NCBI RefSeq assembly: GCF_019795105.1
Contig: NZ_JAIMFO010000005.1
Location: 304,389 to 368,388, forward strand
Direction of reading: 5' to 3'
Source of the DNA: Collinsella ureilytica
GTDB lineage: Bacteria; Actinomycetota; Coriobacteriia; Coriobacteriales; Coriobacteriaceae
Length of the DNA: 64,000 nucleotides
The first letter of the stretch is position 1. Each line of letters opens with the position of its first letter. Below, in pieces: positions 8,471 through 18,800 of this stretch. The notes under the pieces were generated by a model. It had not been told where the DNA came from, did not search any database, and worked only from the letters and a program-made list of their open reading frames with translations. The position numbers and the translations under genes were made by a program.

Positions 8471-10269
8471 ATGCTGTATCCCAAATTAACAGAATCAAGG
8501 ACGCCTGTAGACTTAGGCGGAATGTGGGATTTCAAAACAGATAACGGAGCTATATCGGTAGGAGAAAAACTCCAAGATGCCATTTTAATGACCGTGCCCG
8601 CAGCATATAACGATCTCACCGAGTCTGTAGAGCTGAGAGACTACGCCGGTGTTGTTTATTATCAGAGAACCTTTTGTGTTCCTAAGAGTTTAAGAACTGA
8701 GCGCATTGTACTGAGATTCGCAGCAATAACTCATAAGGCAACGGTGTATTTAAATGGGCAAGAAATCACCCGGCATAAGGGTGGATTTTTGCCCTTCGAA
8801 GTGGAAATTACCAACTTCATTCAATGGGGAGACAATCTCTTAACCATTGCCGTTGATAACACCATCGATAAATTCACGCTTCCTGTTGGAGACGAGGACG
8901 GTAATGGCATGCTTTCGGTTTTTGGGCCGGAAAGCACAAAACGCGCAAAGAGCACAAAGAAAAGAACAATCCAAATTTTGACTTCTTTAACTATGCAGGC
9001 ATCATACGACCGGTCAAGCTCTATACAACTCCTAAAAAATATATCGAAGACATTACGCTTGTATCAAAAATAGACGGCACAGACGCCAAGATCACCTATG
9101 ACATCCAAACCGTTGGAGATGGACCTGTATTCATTGAAGTTTATGATAAAGAAGGGGGAAAGGTTGCTGAGGCTACCGGTAAGCAGGGCGAATTAACCAT
9201 CACCGATGCCCATCTTTGGGAGCCGCTTGCTGCTTATTTATATGATGTAGTTGTACGATTTGAAGACGATACATACACGGAAAGATACGGTATCCGAACA
9301 ATCGAAGTTAAAAATGGCGCATTTTTAATCAACTCAAAGCCGTTTTACTTTAAGGGCTATGGCAAACATGAAGATACCTTCCCAAATGGAAGAGGCATCA
9401 ATCTTGCCATGAACCAAAAAGATATTTCCCTTATGAAATGGCAACATGCAAACTCATTTAGAACCAGCCATTATCCTTATAGCGAAGAGATGATGAACCT
9501 CTGCGATGAAGAAGGCATTGTGGTTATCGATGAGGTTCCCGCTGTTGGCATTCATTTGAATTTTGGCGGTGGCGCTCATTTTAAATCCGGAGAAAAAGTG
9601 GGGACATTTGACCCGGTTGAAAAGGGCGGAATCAGAACGTTTGAGCATCATAAAGAAGTGTTGCGCAACGTCATTGCACGTGATAAAAACCATGCCTGTG
9701 TTGTTATGTGGTCAATTGCAAACGAAGCTGATTCATCCGCAGAAGGAGCCTACGAATACTTTAAGCCTCTCTATGATCTGGTGCGCGCCCTTGACCCACA
9801 GAAAAGACCCCGCACGATCGTAAGCGTTCAGATGCAAAACTATAAGGACGATATCACCTCGAAGCTTTCTGATGTCATTTGTCTCAATAGATACTATGGA
9901 TGGTATTTCTCGGGCGGAGATTTAGAAGCGGCAAAAGAGGCAATGGCTGAAGAGTGCGCATACTGGGACAGCCTGGGCAAACCTTTTATGCTCACAGAAT
10001 ATGGCGCTGATACCGTCATGGGGCTTCATGATACTGTCCCCACTATGTGGACCGAAGAGTATCAAGTTTTGTATTACAAAATGAACCATGAAGTAGTCGA
10101 TGCTTGCAAAAACTTTTGCGGAGAGCAGGTATGGAACTTTGCAGATTTCGCAACAAGCCAAGGTCTTATGCGTGTGCAGGGAAATAAGAAGGGGCTCTTT
10201 ACACGAGATAGAAAACCAAAGCTTGCTGCCCATTATTTTAAAGACCGCTGGGAGCATTTAGGTAAGTAA
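8471..10269 (+). pseudogene. uidA: beta-glucuronidase (GH2), frameshifted
   Basis: Collinear homology to about 600-residue beta-glucuronidases, which release glucuronic acid from conjugates. The N-terminal sugar-binding domain (MLYPKLTESRTPVDLGGMWD, then YYQRTFCVP) runs in one frame to about 8940. The match then continues in the next frame ([20 protein letters not shown] at 8962) through the Ig-like domain and the TIM barrel to the stop at 10269. Catalytic residues are present: the acid/base Glu in SIANEAD and the nucleophile Glu in LTEYGAD. A single indel between about 8935 and 8962 explains the break. The open 3' part alone would begin at ATG 9409 and lack the N-terminal domains. Either a recent pseudogene or a sequencing error. 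Confidence 0.85.
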
Positions 10270-10311
10270 GCACTTTGTATACCGTGTACTCTTGGGTATA
10301 CTTTCTCGAAC

Positions 10312-10344
10312 GGCGCGGATTATCCACCCGCGCCTTTTCTTTTT
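10312..10344 (+). terminator. terminator after the beta-glucuronidase region
   Basis: Arms ggcgcgg (10312-10318) and ccgcgcc (10328-10334) with a 9-nt loop, followed by TTTTCTTTTT. It separates uidA from the next gene. Confidence 0.8.
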
Positions 10345-10387
10345 CTGCTGTTTCCCGGTATACAGTGCAACCCGAACAAAGGATCTT

Positions 10388-10906
10388 ATGCGCACATACG
10401 AAACGAAGGAAGAGCTCAAGGAAGCTATACGGACAGCCTTCGAGAAGTACATCAAGGAATTTGACCACATCCCTGAAACTCTCAAGGATACGCGCGTACC
10501 CGAAGTAGACCACACTCCTGCAGAGAATCTTTCATATCAGGTAGGGTGGACAACCTTGCTGCTCAAGTGGGAAGAGGACGAGCGTAATGGGCTTCACGTA
10601 CAAACGCCATCAGATCAATTTAAGTGGAATCAATTAGGAGAGCTCTACCAGTGGTTTACAAACGCCTATGCTCATCGAACGCTTCTCGAGCTCAAAGCGC
10701 AGCTGCGCAACAACATTGAAGCCATCTATGAAATGATCGATTTATATCGTGACGAAGAATTATTTAAGCCACACATGAGAACCTGGGCCGATGAAGCGAC
10801 AAAAACAGCTACCTGGGAAGTGTACAAGTTTATTCATGTGAACACCGTAGCGCCCTTTGGAACGTTTAGAACAAAAATACGAAAATGGAAAAAGCTCGTT
10901 TTGTAA
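10388..10906 (+). CDS. ClbS/DfsB family four-helix-bundle protein
   Basis: A 172-residue cytoplasmic protein with the features of the ClbS/DfsB family: AENLSYQVGWTTLLLKWEED near residues 40-60, QFKWNQLGELYQWF near 75-90, and a C-terminal EVYKFIHVNTVAPFGTFRTK. ClbS itself is the colibactin self-resistance hydrolase and DfsB belongs to the DinB-like superfamily; most members have no known substrate, and no biosynthetic cluster is visible nearby. The ATG at 10388 has AAAGGA 5 nt upstream. The gene follows a terminator and so probably has its own promoter near 10340-10375. Confidence 0.88.
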   Translation: MRTYETKEELKEAIRTAFEKYIKEFDHIPETLKDTRVPEVDHTPAENLSYQVGWTTLLLKWEEDERNGLHVQTPSDQFKWNQLGELYQWFTNAYAHRTLLELKAQLRNNIEAIYEMIDLYRDEELFKPHMRTWADEATKTATWEVYKFIHVNTVAPFGTFRTKIRKWKKLVL

Positions 10907-11185
10907 ACGAATTGAACAAAAGGGCGTACATGAGCGCCCAACCGGTCGCCATTAATCTTCACCGCTAACGCTTGCTGCCACCCGTTGGTTTCAGCAAGCG
11001 CTCACCACACCCCAGCATGCACATCCTTGTCTCATGCTTTGCAGCCGCAGCGAATATGAGCCTTCTCCCGCATGTGTAACGCACAACCCTACGCGCTCTA
11101 TGTAGCACCAACCCTTTATGCCCACCATAACGTACAGTCCTTCATGCTCAACATAGCGCATGCCTCTCCAAGATTAAAAACAGTA
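10907..11185. other. intergenic stretch before the TetR promoter, nothing recognised
   Basis: No supported gene, terminator or clear repeat. Short recurring pieces (gcgctcaac, ccagcatgcacat, caacatagcgcatgc) hint at further degenerate repetition. Confidence 0.35.
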
Positions 11186-11214
11186 TTGACAACATCCAAT
11201 AAGTTTCCTATCTT
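11186..11214 (+). promoter_or_regulatory. sigma-70 type promoter of the TetR/ABC operon
   Basis: TTGACA at 11186-11191, a 17-bp spacer, and TATCTT at 11209-11214. This is the best canonical promoter seen in the window; predicted transcription starts near 11221. Confidence 0.75.
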
Positions 11215-11227
11215 TTACTTTTTAATA

Positions 11228-11239
11228 GACGCATGCGTC
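11228..11239. promoter_or_regulatory. perfect 12-bp palindrome, candidate TetR operator
   Basis: gacgcatgcgtc is fully self-complementary and lies between the promoter and the tetR ribosome site. Autorepression by the adjacent TetR protein is the natural inference. Confidence 0.5.
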
Positions 11240-11251
11240 GGTTGGAGCCAT

Positions 11252-11848
11252 ATGCGCGTGGTAAAAACAAAGTCAGAACGTAAGGAAGAAATTTTAGAAG
11301 CAGCAAAAACCGTCTTTTTGCGAAAAGGCTTTGAGGCCGCAACGATGGAAGACATCATTGCTGAAACTTCCCTCTCTAAGGGAGGTTTTTATCACTATTA
11401 CGCAAATACAACAGATATTATGCATGATCTCATGCTTCAAGGTATTGCCTATCGTATCGATATTATTTCACATACCATCCCCGACGGAGCTACCTGGGAT
11501 GACGAGACTCTTATTAATATCTTGGTCGACAAGTTTCTCGATGAGAGTGACCTCATGAGCCTCTATGTGATTTACTTACAAGCCTCGTATAAAAACCATG
11601 CGCTTAAAGATCTTTTTGAGCAGCTCAAACAAGAAAATCGCTCTATGTTCGAAAAACGTTTTGGCGCTCAATCTCAAACCGAAATGAACCTCTTTTATTC
11701 AGATCTCTTTCTCAATCTACTCAACACCATCATGCTAGGCGCTGAAATTCTTGACGCACGCGAGAGCTTTCGAAAAAATCGTCCATTTTTTGTATCCATG
11801 ATGCGCCTTGCCCTCACGTACGCACGAGAAGATCGAATAGTTACCTGA
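11252..11848 (+). CDS. TetR/AcrR family transcriptional regulator
   Basis: A 198-residue regulator. The N-terminal helix-turn-helix is typical (REILEAAKTVFLRKGFEAATM-like opening, then DIIAETSLSKGGFYHYY), and the C-terminal two thirds is a variable ligand-binding domain. The ATG at 11252 is preferred because GGAG lies 5 nt before it and because it sits just after the promoter and palindrome; an upstream in-frame ATG at 11072 would place coding sequence across the promoter. It directly precedes two ABC exporter genes on the same strand and most likely controls them and itself. Confidence 0.9.
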   Translation: MRVVKTKSERKEEILEAAKTVFLRKGFEAATMEDIIAETSLSKGGFYHYYANTTDIMHDLMLQGIAYRIDIISHTIPDGATWDDETLINILVDKFLDESDLMSLYVIYLQASYKNHALKDLFEQLKQENRSMFEKRFGAQSQTEMNLFYSDLFLNLLNTIMLGAEILDARESFRKNRPFFVSMMRLALTYAREDRIVT

Positions 11849-11965
11849 CGCTTACACCGCTATCCAGCGCTAAAGGCCGCCGGCATTCTGCAAGCGAGCA
11901 CCTCTTACGCTCAGATGATGTTCTGCTCGCTTACGACGCGCAAACCCCAACAGAAAGGAATCGAT

Positions 11966-13705
11966 ATGGACGCGTATAAAAAGATAAAAAGCTATGTTCC
12001 CGGGATGGGGGGCGTATTTGTTGTAGCTATGGCGCTGATCATCATCTCATCAGTAGCCCTCATTGCTGAGTATCAGGTTATTTATGCATTTCTTGAAGAA
12101 ATTTTGATAGGTGCACACCTCGAAGGTCTTACATTTTTAGCAACCATCTTGGTTTTGTATGCCACCGTATATACCTTGACATATTTCGCTGGCGCCATGG
12201 CAACGCACTTCATTGCATTTCGCCTTGAGGCAAATTTGAAGAAATCCGGAATGGATGCTCTTCTTAATGCGCCGTTTTCATTTTATGACAAATACCCATC
12301 AGGAAAAATTCGTAAGATTCTCGATGACAACACGGGGCTTACCCACACCAGCGTCGCACATCTTCTTCCGGATTTAGCAGCGGTACTCTTTATTCCACTT
12401 TTCGGCTTGATTTTGGCAGGAATCATTGATTGGCGCCTCTGCGTATTTATGGTCTTTACCGTCATTGTCGGAGCTTTTATTGGTAAAAAGATGATGGGCG
12501 AGAGCGCATTTATGGGCGAATATATGAAAGCTCAGGAGGATATGAGCTCCAACGCCATTGAATACGTCCGCAATATGAGCGTGGTTAAAATATTCAACGC
12601 CAACGTACGCTCTATGAAAAACTTCTATGGCTCTATCAGCCAATATGCCGATAAAGTCTTGCGCTACAGCATGTCATGCCGCACGCCTTATGTTACCTTC
12701 CAAGCGTTCTTTAACTCGATCTTTTTACTTCTCATTCCCCTCGGCTTTTTCTTTATTAACCAAGGGGAAGACCCCATCATGTACCTCAACAAAGCAATTT
12801 TTTATGTTCTATTCTGCGGTATTTTGTTCGTCGCCTTTATGAAGGTTATGTACGTCGGCATGCACACGTATTTAGCACAATCGTCTATCGAAAAAATCGA
12901 AGGCCTCATTGCTGAAATGAAAGAGGAATCACCTGAGACCGGCACGCTTGCAGAGCCCTCATCTTTTGACATTGACTTTAAAAACGTATCCTTTGCCTAT
13001 GAAGACGAGAAGATTTTTGAAAACTTTTCGCTTCATTTGGACGGCGGAAAGACCTACGCCTTGGTAGGCTCCTCCGGCGGCGGAAAGTCCACTCTGGCAA
13101 AACTTATTGCCGGATTTTACCAACCCCAGGAAGGCGAGATCCAAATTGGCGGGCACGCCCTCAGTGAGTATTCCGAGCAAGCCTTAACTTCTATGGTTGC
13201 AATGGTTTTTCAAAATGCGCAACTCTTTAAAACAACCCTCTACGAAAACGTACGTATCGGCGATCCGAGCGCCACGCGACAAAGCGTTATGAATGCCTTG
13301 CAGCAAGCTCGCTGTGAGGAGATCCTTAATAAGTTCCCCAAACGTGAGGATACCCTCGTTGGAGCAACAGGCGTACATCTTTCCGGCGGTGAAAAGCAAC
13401 GCATTGCCATTGCGCGTGCCATACTTAAAAATGCCCCTATCATTGTTTTAGACGAAGCGTCAGCAGCCGCTGATCCCGAGAACGAATACGAAATTCAACA
13501 GGCATTTACCAACCTTATGAAGGGCAAAACGGTCATCATGATTGCTCATCGGCTTTCGAGTATTCAGAAGGCTGATGAAATTCTGGTTATTGACAATGGC
13601 CATATCCTTGAGCGCGGCAGCCATGAAGCCCTTATGGCGCAAGGCGGGCGCTATGCCCATTTACAGAGCTTATACACACAGGCAAATGAGTGGAGAGTCG
13701 CATGA
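11966..13705 (+). CDS. ABC exporter half-transporter, subunit 1 (membrane domain plus ATPase)
   Basis: A 579-residue half-transporter with six predicted membrane helices (residues about 20-300) followed by an ATPase: Walker A GSSGGGKST near 367, signature LSGGEKQR near 471, Walker B IIVLDEAS near 493 and the switch His in IAHRLS. The catalytic Glu after Walker B is present. Start at 11966 with AAAGGA upstream. Its last bases overlap the next gene by ATGA, so the two subunits are translationally coupled and probably form a heterodimer. Sequence style recalls the YbtP/YbtQ and IrtA/IrtB group linked to siderophores, but efflux of toxic compounds is equally possible. TetR lies upstream. Confidence 0.92.
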   Translation: MDAYKKIKSYVPGMGGVFVVAMALIIISSVALIAEYQVIYAFLEEILIGAHLEGLTFLATILVLYATVYTLTYFAGAMATHFIAFRLEANLKKSGMDALLNAPFSFYDKYPSGKIRKILDDNTGLTHTSVAHLLPDLAAVLFIPLFGLILAGIIDWRLCVFMVFTVIVGAFIGKKMMGESAFMGEYMKAQEDMSSNAIEYVRNMSVVKIFNANVRSMKNFYGSISQYADKVLRYSMSCRTPYVTFQAFFNSIFLLLIPLGFFFINQGEDPIMYLNKAIFYVLFCGILFVAFMKVMYVGMHTYLAQSSIEKIEGLIAEMKEESPETGTLAEPSSFDIDFKNVSFAYEDEKIFENFSLHLDGGKTYALVGSSGGGKSTLAKLIAGFYQPQEGEIQIGGHALSEYSEQALTSMVAMVFQNAQLFKTTLYENVRIGDPSATRQSVMNALQQARCEEILNKFPKREDTLVGATGVHLSGGEKQRIAIARAILKNAPIIVLDEASAAADPENEYEIQQAFTNLMKGKTVIMIAHRLSSIQKADEILVIDNGHILERGSHEALMAQGGRYAHLQSLYTQANEWRVA

Positions 13706-15420
13706 AAATCCTGCAAAAGACGTTTTCATTAACCGATCATGGCGCTCGTGGCATGACCATAGCATCCATCGCGTCTTTTTTCGTAAACATTGGCTATATG
13801 GCCTGCATGATTCTCTTTTTCTTCTTTGCACAAGATATTTTAGATGATGGCATGTTGAGCTCTTTGTCGAACTATCTCATTGCAATCGTTGCGGCAGTTG
13901 CCTTCACCTATCTTGCCTTGGACTGGGAATATCGTGCTACCTACAACTCAACGTATATGGAAGCCAGAGACTTACGCATATCCATCGCAGATACCCTTAA
14001 AAATCTTCCGCTTGGTTATCTTGCCCAGCATGATTTGTCGGATCTTGCCCAAACGATGATGCAGGATGTTCTTGATCTTGAGCACGCCTTTTCTCATGCC
14101 ATTCCCCAAACTTTTGGAGCGGGTGCGTTCCTTTTGCTTATGATCATAGGTATCTTCTTCCAAAACGCTTGGGTCGCTCTGGCAATATTTGTACCATTTG
14201 CTCTAGCGGTTGGCGTGTGCTTGTTCTCAAAGTCCTATCAGAAATACTGTGCAAAACGCTACTTTGATGCTAGGAGAAAGAATATCGCCATTCTCCAAGA
14301 AGCCATTGATATGCAGCAAGAAATTCGTTCCTATAATTTGGTAGACAGCAAGCGCAAACAAATTCACGAAGCAATTGATCAAGCCGAAAAGCTACAAATG
14401 AAGCAGGAACTTGGTCAGGGTGTTCCAGTTTTATCCGCGCAGTCCATCGCAAAGCTTTCACTTGCCTTAACCGTCTTAGCGACAGCGTGGCTCCTCATAC
14501 AGGGCGAGATGAACGCCCTCTTTGTTATCGGATATCTCATTGCCGTCACACGCATGCTCGGCGCACTTGAAGGTATCAGTATGAATATCGGAGAGCTTTT
14601 TCACATTGACGTGCGCCTTGACCGCATCAAGGAGCTGAAAGCCACCCGTATTCAAGAAGGCGAACCCACTACGTTTGAAAACTATGATATTGAGGTTAAA
14701 AATCTATCTTTTGCCTATGGAGAGCGCCCTGTTTTAGAAGATGTTGACTTTTGTGCGCAGCAAGGACACGTCACCGCTCTCGTAGGCCCTTCCGGATCTG
14801 GTAAAACAACCATGATCCGTCTTCTGTCGCGTCTGTACGATTACGATCAAGGCGTTATTACCCTTGGCGGTCACCCACTCAAAGCAATTGCTCCCGCATG
14901 CCTTTATTCTCAAATTTCAATGGTATTTCAGGAGGTCACACTCTTTAACGGAACCGTTATGGAAAACATTCGGATTGGGCGACAAGACGCTACGGACGAA
15001 GAGGTTATACAAGCAGCGCGTAAGGCGCATTGCGAAGAGTTCATTCTCAAACTTCCTGAGGGCTACCAAACCATGATAGGAGAAAACGGGAGCAAGCTCT
15101 CAGGAGGAGAGCGGCAGCGTCTGTCTATTGCCCGTGCCTTTCTTAAGGATGCACCTATTCTGTTACTTGATGAGATTTCGGCGTCGCTGGACGTTGAGAA
15201 CGAAATGGCAATTCAGAAAAGCCTGAACGAGCTGATAAAGAATAAGACCGTCATTATCATTTCTCATCGTATGAAATCCATTGAGGATGTAGATCAGATC
15301 GTTGTTTTTGAAGAAGGTCGCATCAACGGCGTTGGAACGCATCAGCAGCTTATGGAGAGCTCAGATCTGTACCGTCGACTCGTTGAAAAATCAAGGCTTA
15401 CTGAAAGCTATGTGTATTAA
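13702..15420 (+). CDS. ABC exporter half-transporter, subunit 2 (membrane domain plus ATPase)
   Basis: A 572-residue partner of the preceding subunit, starting in the ATGA overlap with GGAGAG upstream. It has six membrane helices (residues about 20-300), Walker A GPSGSGKTT near 362, signature LSGGERQR near 465, Walker B ILLLDEIS near 486 and a switch His in ISHRMK. Both ATP sites of the pair look competent. No terminator can be recognised directly behind the stop; a degenerate repeat region follows. Confidence 0.92.
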   Translation: MKILQKTFSLTDHGARGMTIASIASFFVNIGYMACMILFFFFAQDILDDGMLSSLSNYLIAIVAAVAFTYLALDWEYRATYNSTYMEARDLRISIADTLKNLPLGYLAQHDLSDLAQTMMQDVLDLEHAFSHAIPQTFGAGAFLLLMIIGIFFQNAWVALAIFVPFALAVGVCLFSKSYQKYCAKRYFDARRKNIAILQEAIDMQQEIRSYNLVDSKRKQIHEAIDQAEKLQMKQELGQGVPVLSAQSIAKLSLALTVLATAWLLIQGEMNALFVIGYLIAVTRMLGALEGISMNIGELFHIDVRLDRIKELKATRIQEGEPTTFENYDIEVKNLSFAYGERPVLEDVDFCAQQGHVTALVGPSGSGKTTMIRLLSRLYDYDQGVITLGGHPLKAIAPACLYSQISMVFQEVTLFNGTVMENIRIGRQDATDEEVIQAARKAHCEEFILKLPEGYQTMIGENGSKLSGGERQRLSIARAFLKDAPILLLDEISASLDVENEMAIQKSLNELIKNKTVIIISHRMKSIEDVDQIVVFEEGRINGVGTHQQLMESSDLYRRLVEKSRLTESYVY

Positions 15421-15504
15421 TACGAGCATCTATACGAAGCTTTGATTCGTATTGTTTCTGTGCACGTGGCCAAAAGCTGTAGTGTACCTGTAAGAAAATG
15501 TGTC

Positions 15505-15715
15505 GTGTGCACAATGCCATGTACACGCAAGGTCACGTGCAAGCACTGTAACTGCAGGCAATGTGGCATGTAAGCAATGTGGTTCGTGAGGGTTCACAAG
15601 CACCGCGGCTTGTAGGGATTCACACGCGGTGTCACGTGCAGACAACGCGGCTCGTAAGCGACACGGATCACAAGAAAGTGACGTGCGCGCAATGTCGCTC
15701 GCAAGTAATGCGATG
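15505..15715. repeat. degenerate repeat region, units of about 17-26 nt
   Basis: Variants of cacgtgcaagcactgtaac recur (gtgcaagcactg, tgcaggcaatgtgg, tgtaagcaatgtgg, tgcagacaacgcgg, cgtaagcgacacgg, gcgcgcaatgtcgc). The pattern is clear but too degenerate for exact unit borders. It lies in a gap between convergent genes. Confidence 0.6.
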
Positions 15716-15739
15716 CAAGCAAAGGTAGCAACACAAACA

Positions 15740-15774
15740 ATCCCGCCTCCAAGCGCACAGCCTGAAGGCGGGAT
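15740..15774 (-). terminator. terminator of the CAP/coiled-coil wall protein gene
   Basis: Arms atcccgcct (15740-15748) and aggcgggat (15766-15774) with a 17-nt loop; on the minus strand a TG/T-rich stretch follows. Placed 35 bp after the stop of the gene at 15809. Confidence 0.7.
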
Positions 15775-15808
15775 ATGCATTGAACTTCTTTACTCTGAGA
15801 CAAGCAGG

Positions 15809-18800
15809 TTAGCGGTTCTCATCATGCTTTTTTGTACGCTTCGAGGCCATCATGCCTGCAGAGGCAATAAAGACACCAACAGCAGACACATATGCATACA
15901 GCTCAGATCCATCAAACGTCTGGGGAAGATGAGCTGAACTGCTCTTTTTGCTCTTTGCTGAAGCCTTCTTCATATATTTCGCCTGCTGAGCCTGCTGGGA
16001 AGCTCGCAAGGCAGCTTGCTTTGCGGCTTGCTCCTCTTTTTCCTGCGCAAGTTCGGCCTGTGCATGAGCGAGTTCGGCAGCTGCAAGATTATAGGCGGCT
16101 TGCGCATCTGCAACAGCGCGTGCAAACGGCGCATGAGCAGCCTTTGCAGCCTCAAGCGTCTTCTGCGCCGCGAGCGCCTCATTCTTGGCAGCATGAGCAG
16201 CAGCTGCCAGCGCGGCGAGGCTTTCAGGAAGTCCGTCCACAGCACCAGTTTCAATGGCCTTCTTGAGATCAATGGCGCGAAGCACAGCGAGATCTGCCTG
16301 AGGTTTTGTGACTGCCTTTTGAGCATCGCTCAGAGCAGCATCAGCCTTCTTCTTGCCTTCTTCTGCATCTTTGAGTTTTGCTTCGGCGTCTACAACGTCT
16401 TTCTTTGCCTGCTCAGCCTCTTTACGAGCAGCCTCAAGGTCGCTCTGAGACCGGGTAAGACTGTCTAATTTTTTCCCTGTATGCTCAAGCTTTTCCGTTG
16501 CAGCAGTAGCGTCGTTTTGTCTTTGAGCTGCAGTGGTCTGCGCGTCCTTGTAAGCATCCTCAGCTTTCTTTTGGGCTTGTATGGCTTCATCATGCTTTTG
16601 TTGAGCCACAGGAAGCGCGGCCTGAGCGGTCTCAAGTTCGGTTGTTGCTTTCTTGAGTTCCGCCTCTGCATCTGCAACAGCCTTGGTAAGCTCAGCAAGT
16701 TTGCCATAAGTCTTATCGAAGTCATCTGCCAGCTTCTTATGCGCTGCTGTCTTGGCATCTGCCTCTTTTTTCGCAGCGTCATAGGCGGTTTGTGCTTCTT
16801 GAACCTTTGTATCGGCGGCAGTCTTTTTAGCTTCTGCCTGCTGAGCCTCTGTTTCGGCATCAGATTTCTTGGTTTCTGCCTGAATCACTTGTGCATCAGC
16901 GCTCTGTGCAGCTGCAAATGCCTCATCACGCGTCTTTTGCGCAGCCTCTAATCCAGCTTGTGCAATTTTTTCATCTGCAGCTTTCACGGCAGCATCGGCA
17001 CGTGTAAGTGCCTCAGCAGCATCCATTGCCTTCTTTTGGGCTTCAGCAACCTTCTTTGTCGCCTCATCAACCTTCTTCTGAGCCTCAACAACCTTGGCTT
17101 GAGCTTCCTCGGCCGCCTTTGAATGTGCAGGATCGGTCTTTGATAGGCTGTCGACATACTGATTATACAGCTTTTCGAATTCATCGACGGTATAGGCCTT
17201 TGCCTGCTTACCATCTACCTGCTCAGTACGTTCAAAATCAACAACAGCGGTAACAGGGAATTTATCGCTGTAGGTTGCAACACCAAAGCCCATAACCTTG
17301 TAGTCAGTCGCAACTATATTGTAATAGTGCCCACATGTACTAAAGTCTGCGCCCAGCTTTTCAAGCTCTGCCTTGTTTGCCGTGTAAAACGCATGCACAT
17401 CCTTAGGGGCAATGGGGCCTTTGCCCATCTTTGCCACCGCGTCATCGAAAATTTTCTTTTCGTTCTTTCCGCCCTCTACCCATTGCTTTGTAAAGTTCGC
17501 ATTTGTGCTTGAATTCCATGCAGCATTTTCATTTCCAGAGTGAGGTGAATGTCCCAGTACGTTGGCAGAATAATTTGCATCTGATTGTGCCCTGCCCATC
17601 AATGCAAGCTGCACCTTAAGCGGTTCAAGACCAACTTCCTGACGATATTGATTTAGCAACTTCATTTGCTCAAGAGCGGGCTTCATATTGGCAATTGAGG
17701 TGGCGTCTTTTGGATCGCCAACATGTGTGTACTGCGCGTTAGAGGGCGATTTTGTTTGTATATTATCGATAGCGGCCTGAGCAGAGTGTGCATCATCTTG
17801 CCCTGAAGCGGCGTTGTCTTTTACCCATGTATAAAAATCAACTGCGCTCTTTTTAGCAAGCTCTTCCGGAGCTGCCGGCGTCCCTTGTTTCTTGAGCTCC
17901 TCTTTTGCCTGAGCAAGCTGTTGCTCAGCTGCTTTTTTACTATCATCAGCGGTTATAAGAGCCTCGTCCGCTTGCGTCTTTTGCTCACGTGCTGTTGTTT
18001 GCTCTGTTTCAGCTTTTTTCTTCTCTTCACGTGCGGCAGTGTCCGAAGCTTTTGCCTTCGTGAGAGCCTCTTCAGCAGCGGTAAATGTTTTGTCTGCCTG
18101 CTGCTTTTTCTCGTCTGCCGCCTGAGCATCAGCGGTTGCTTTTGTAAGGTTATCCTTCGCCTGCGTTAGCTTTGTTTGCTCCTCAGCCTGAGCAGCTTGA
18201 GCGCTGTCAAGCGCTTCTTTATCCTTTTGAGCCTGCGCCTGGGCTGCATCAGCAGCCTCTTTTGCCTGGCGAACCTTACTCTCCTCAGCTGCGGCCTGCT
18301 TTTGATCGCCGGGGACTTTGGCAAGCTCCGTCTTGGCTTTCTCAAGATCACTTTGAGCCTGAGCCTTGCTCGCCTCGGCCTTTTTCTGAGCCGCTGTTGC
18401 CTCATCGAGATTCTTGGTCGTTGTCGCAAGCTCGGCGTCTGCTGCCTCTTTTTGAGTACGAGCGGTTTGCTCTGTCTCACGTGCTTTCTTCAACTCAGCC
18501 TGCGCTGCATCTGCGCTCTTCTGCGCCGCATCGCGCTCACGCTGAGCGGCGTCGATTTGCTCGGATGTAGCAGCCTTCTTCTCCGCCTCTTTAACCGCAG
18601 TTTCCGAATTCGCCTGCGCTTTTTGAGCAGCGCTCAGTTTTGCAGTGGCGGATTCTTCCTCAGCAGCTGCCTTTTTCTGGGCATCATCCGCAGCCTTGAG
18701 GGCTGTGTCTGCTTTTTGAGCAGCTTTGGCTGCTGTATCTATTTGAGCATCTAATGCATCTGTGGCTTGCTGCTGTGTCTGGGCAGCTTTGCTTGCTGCC

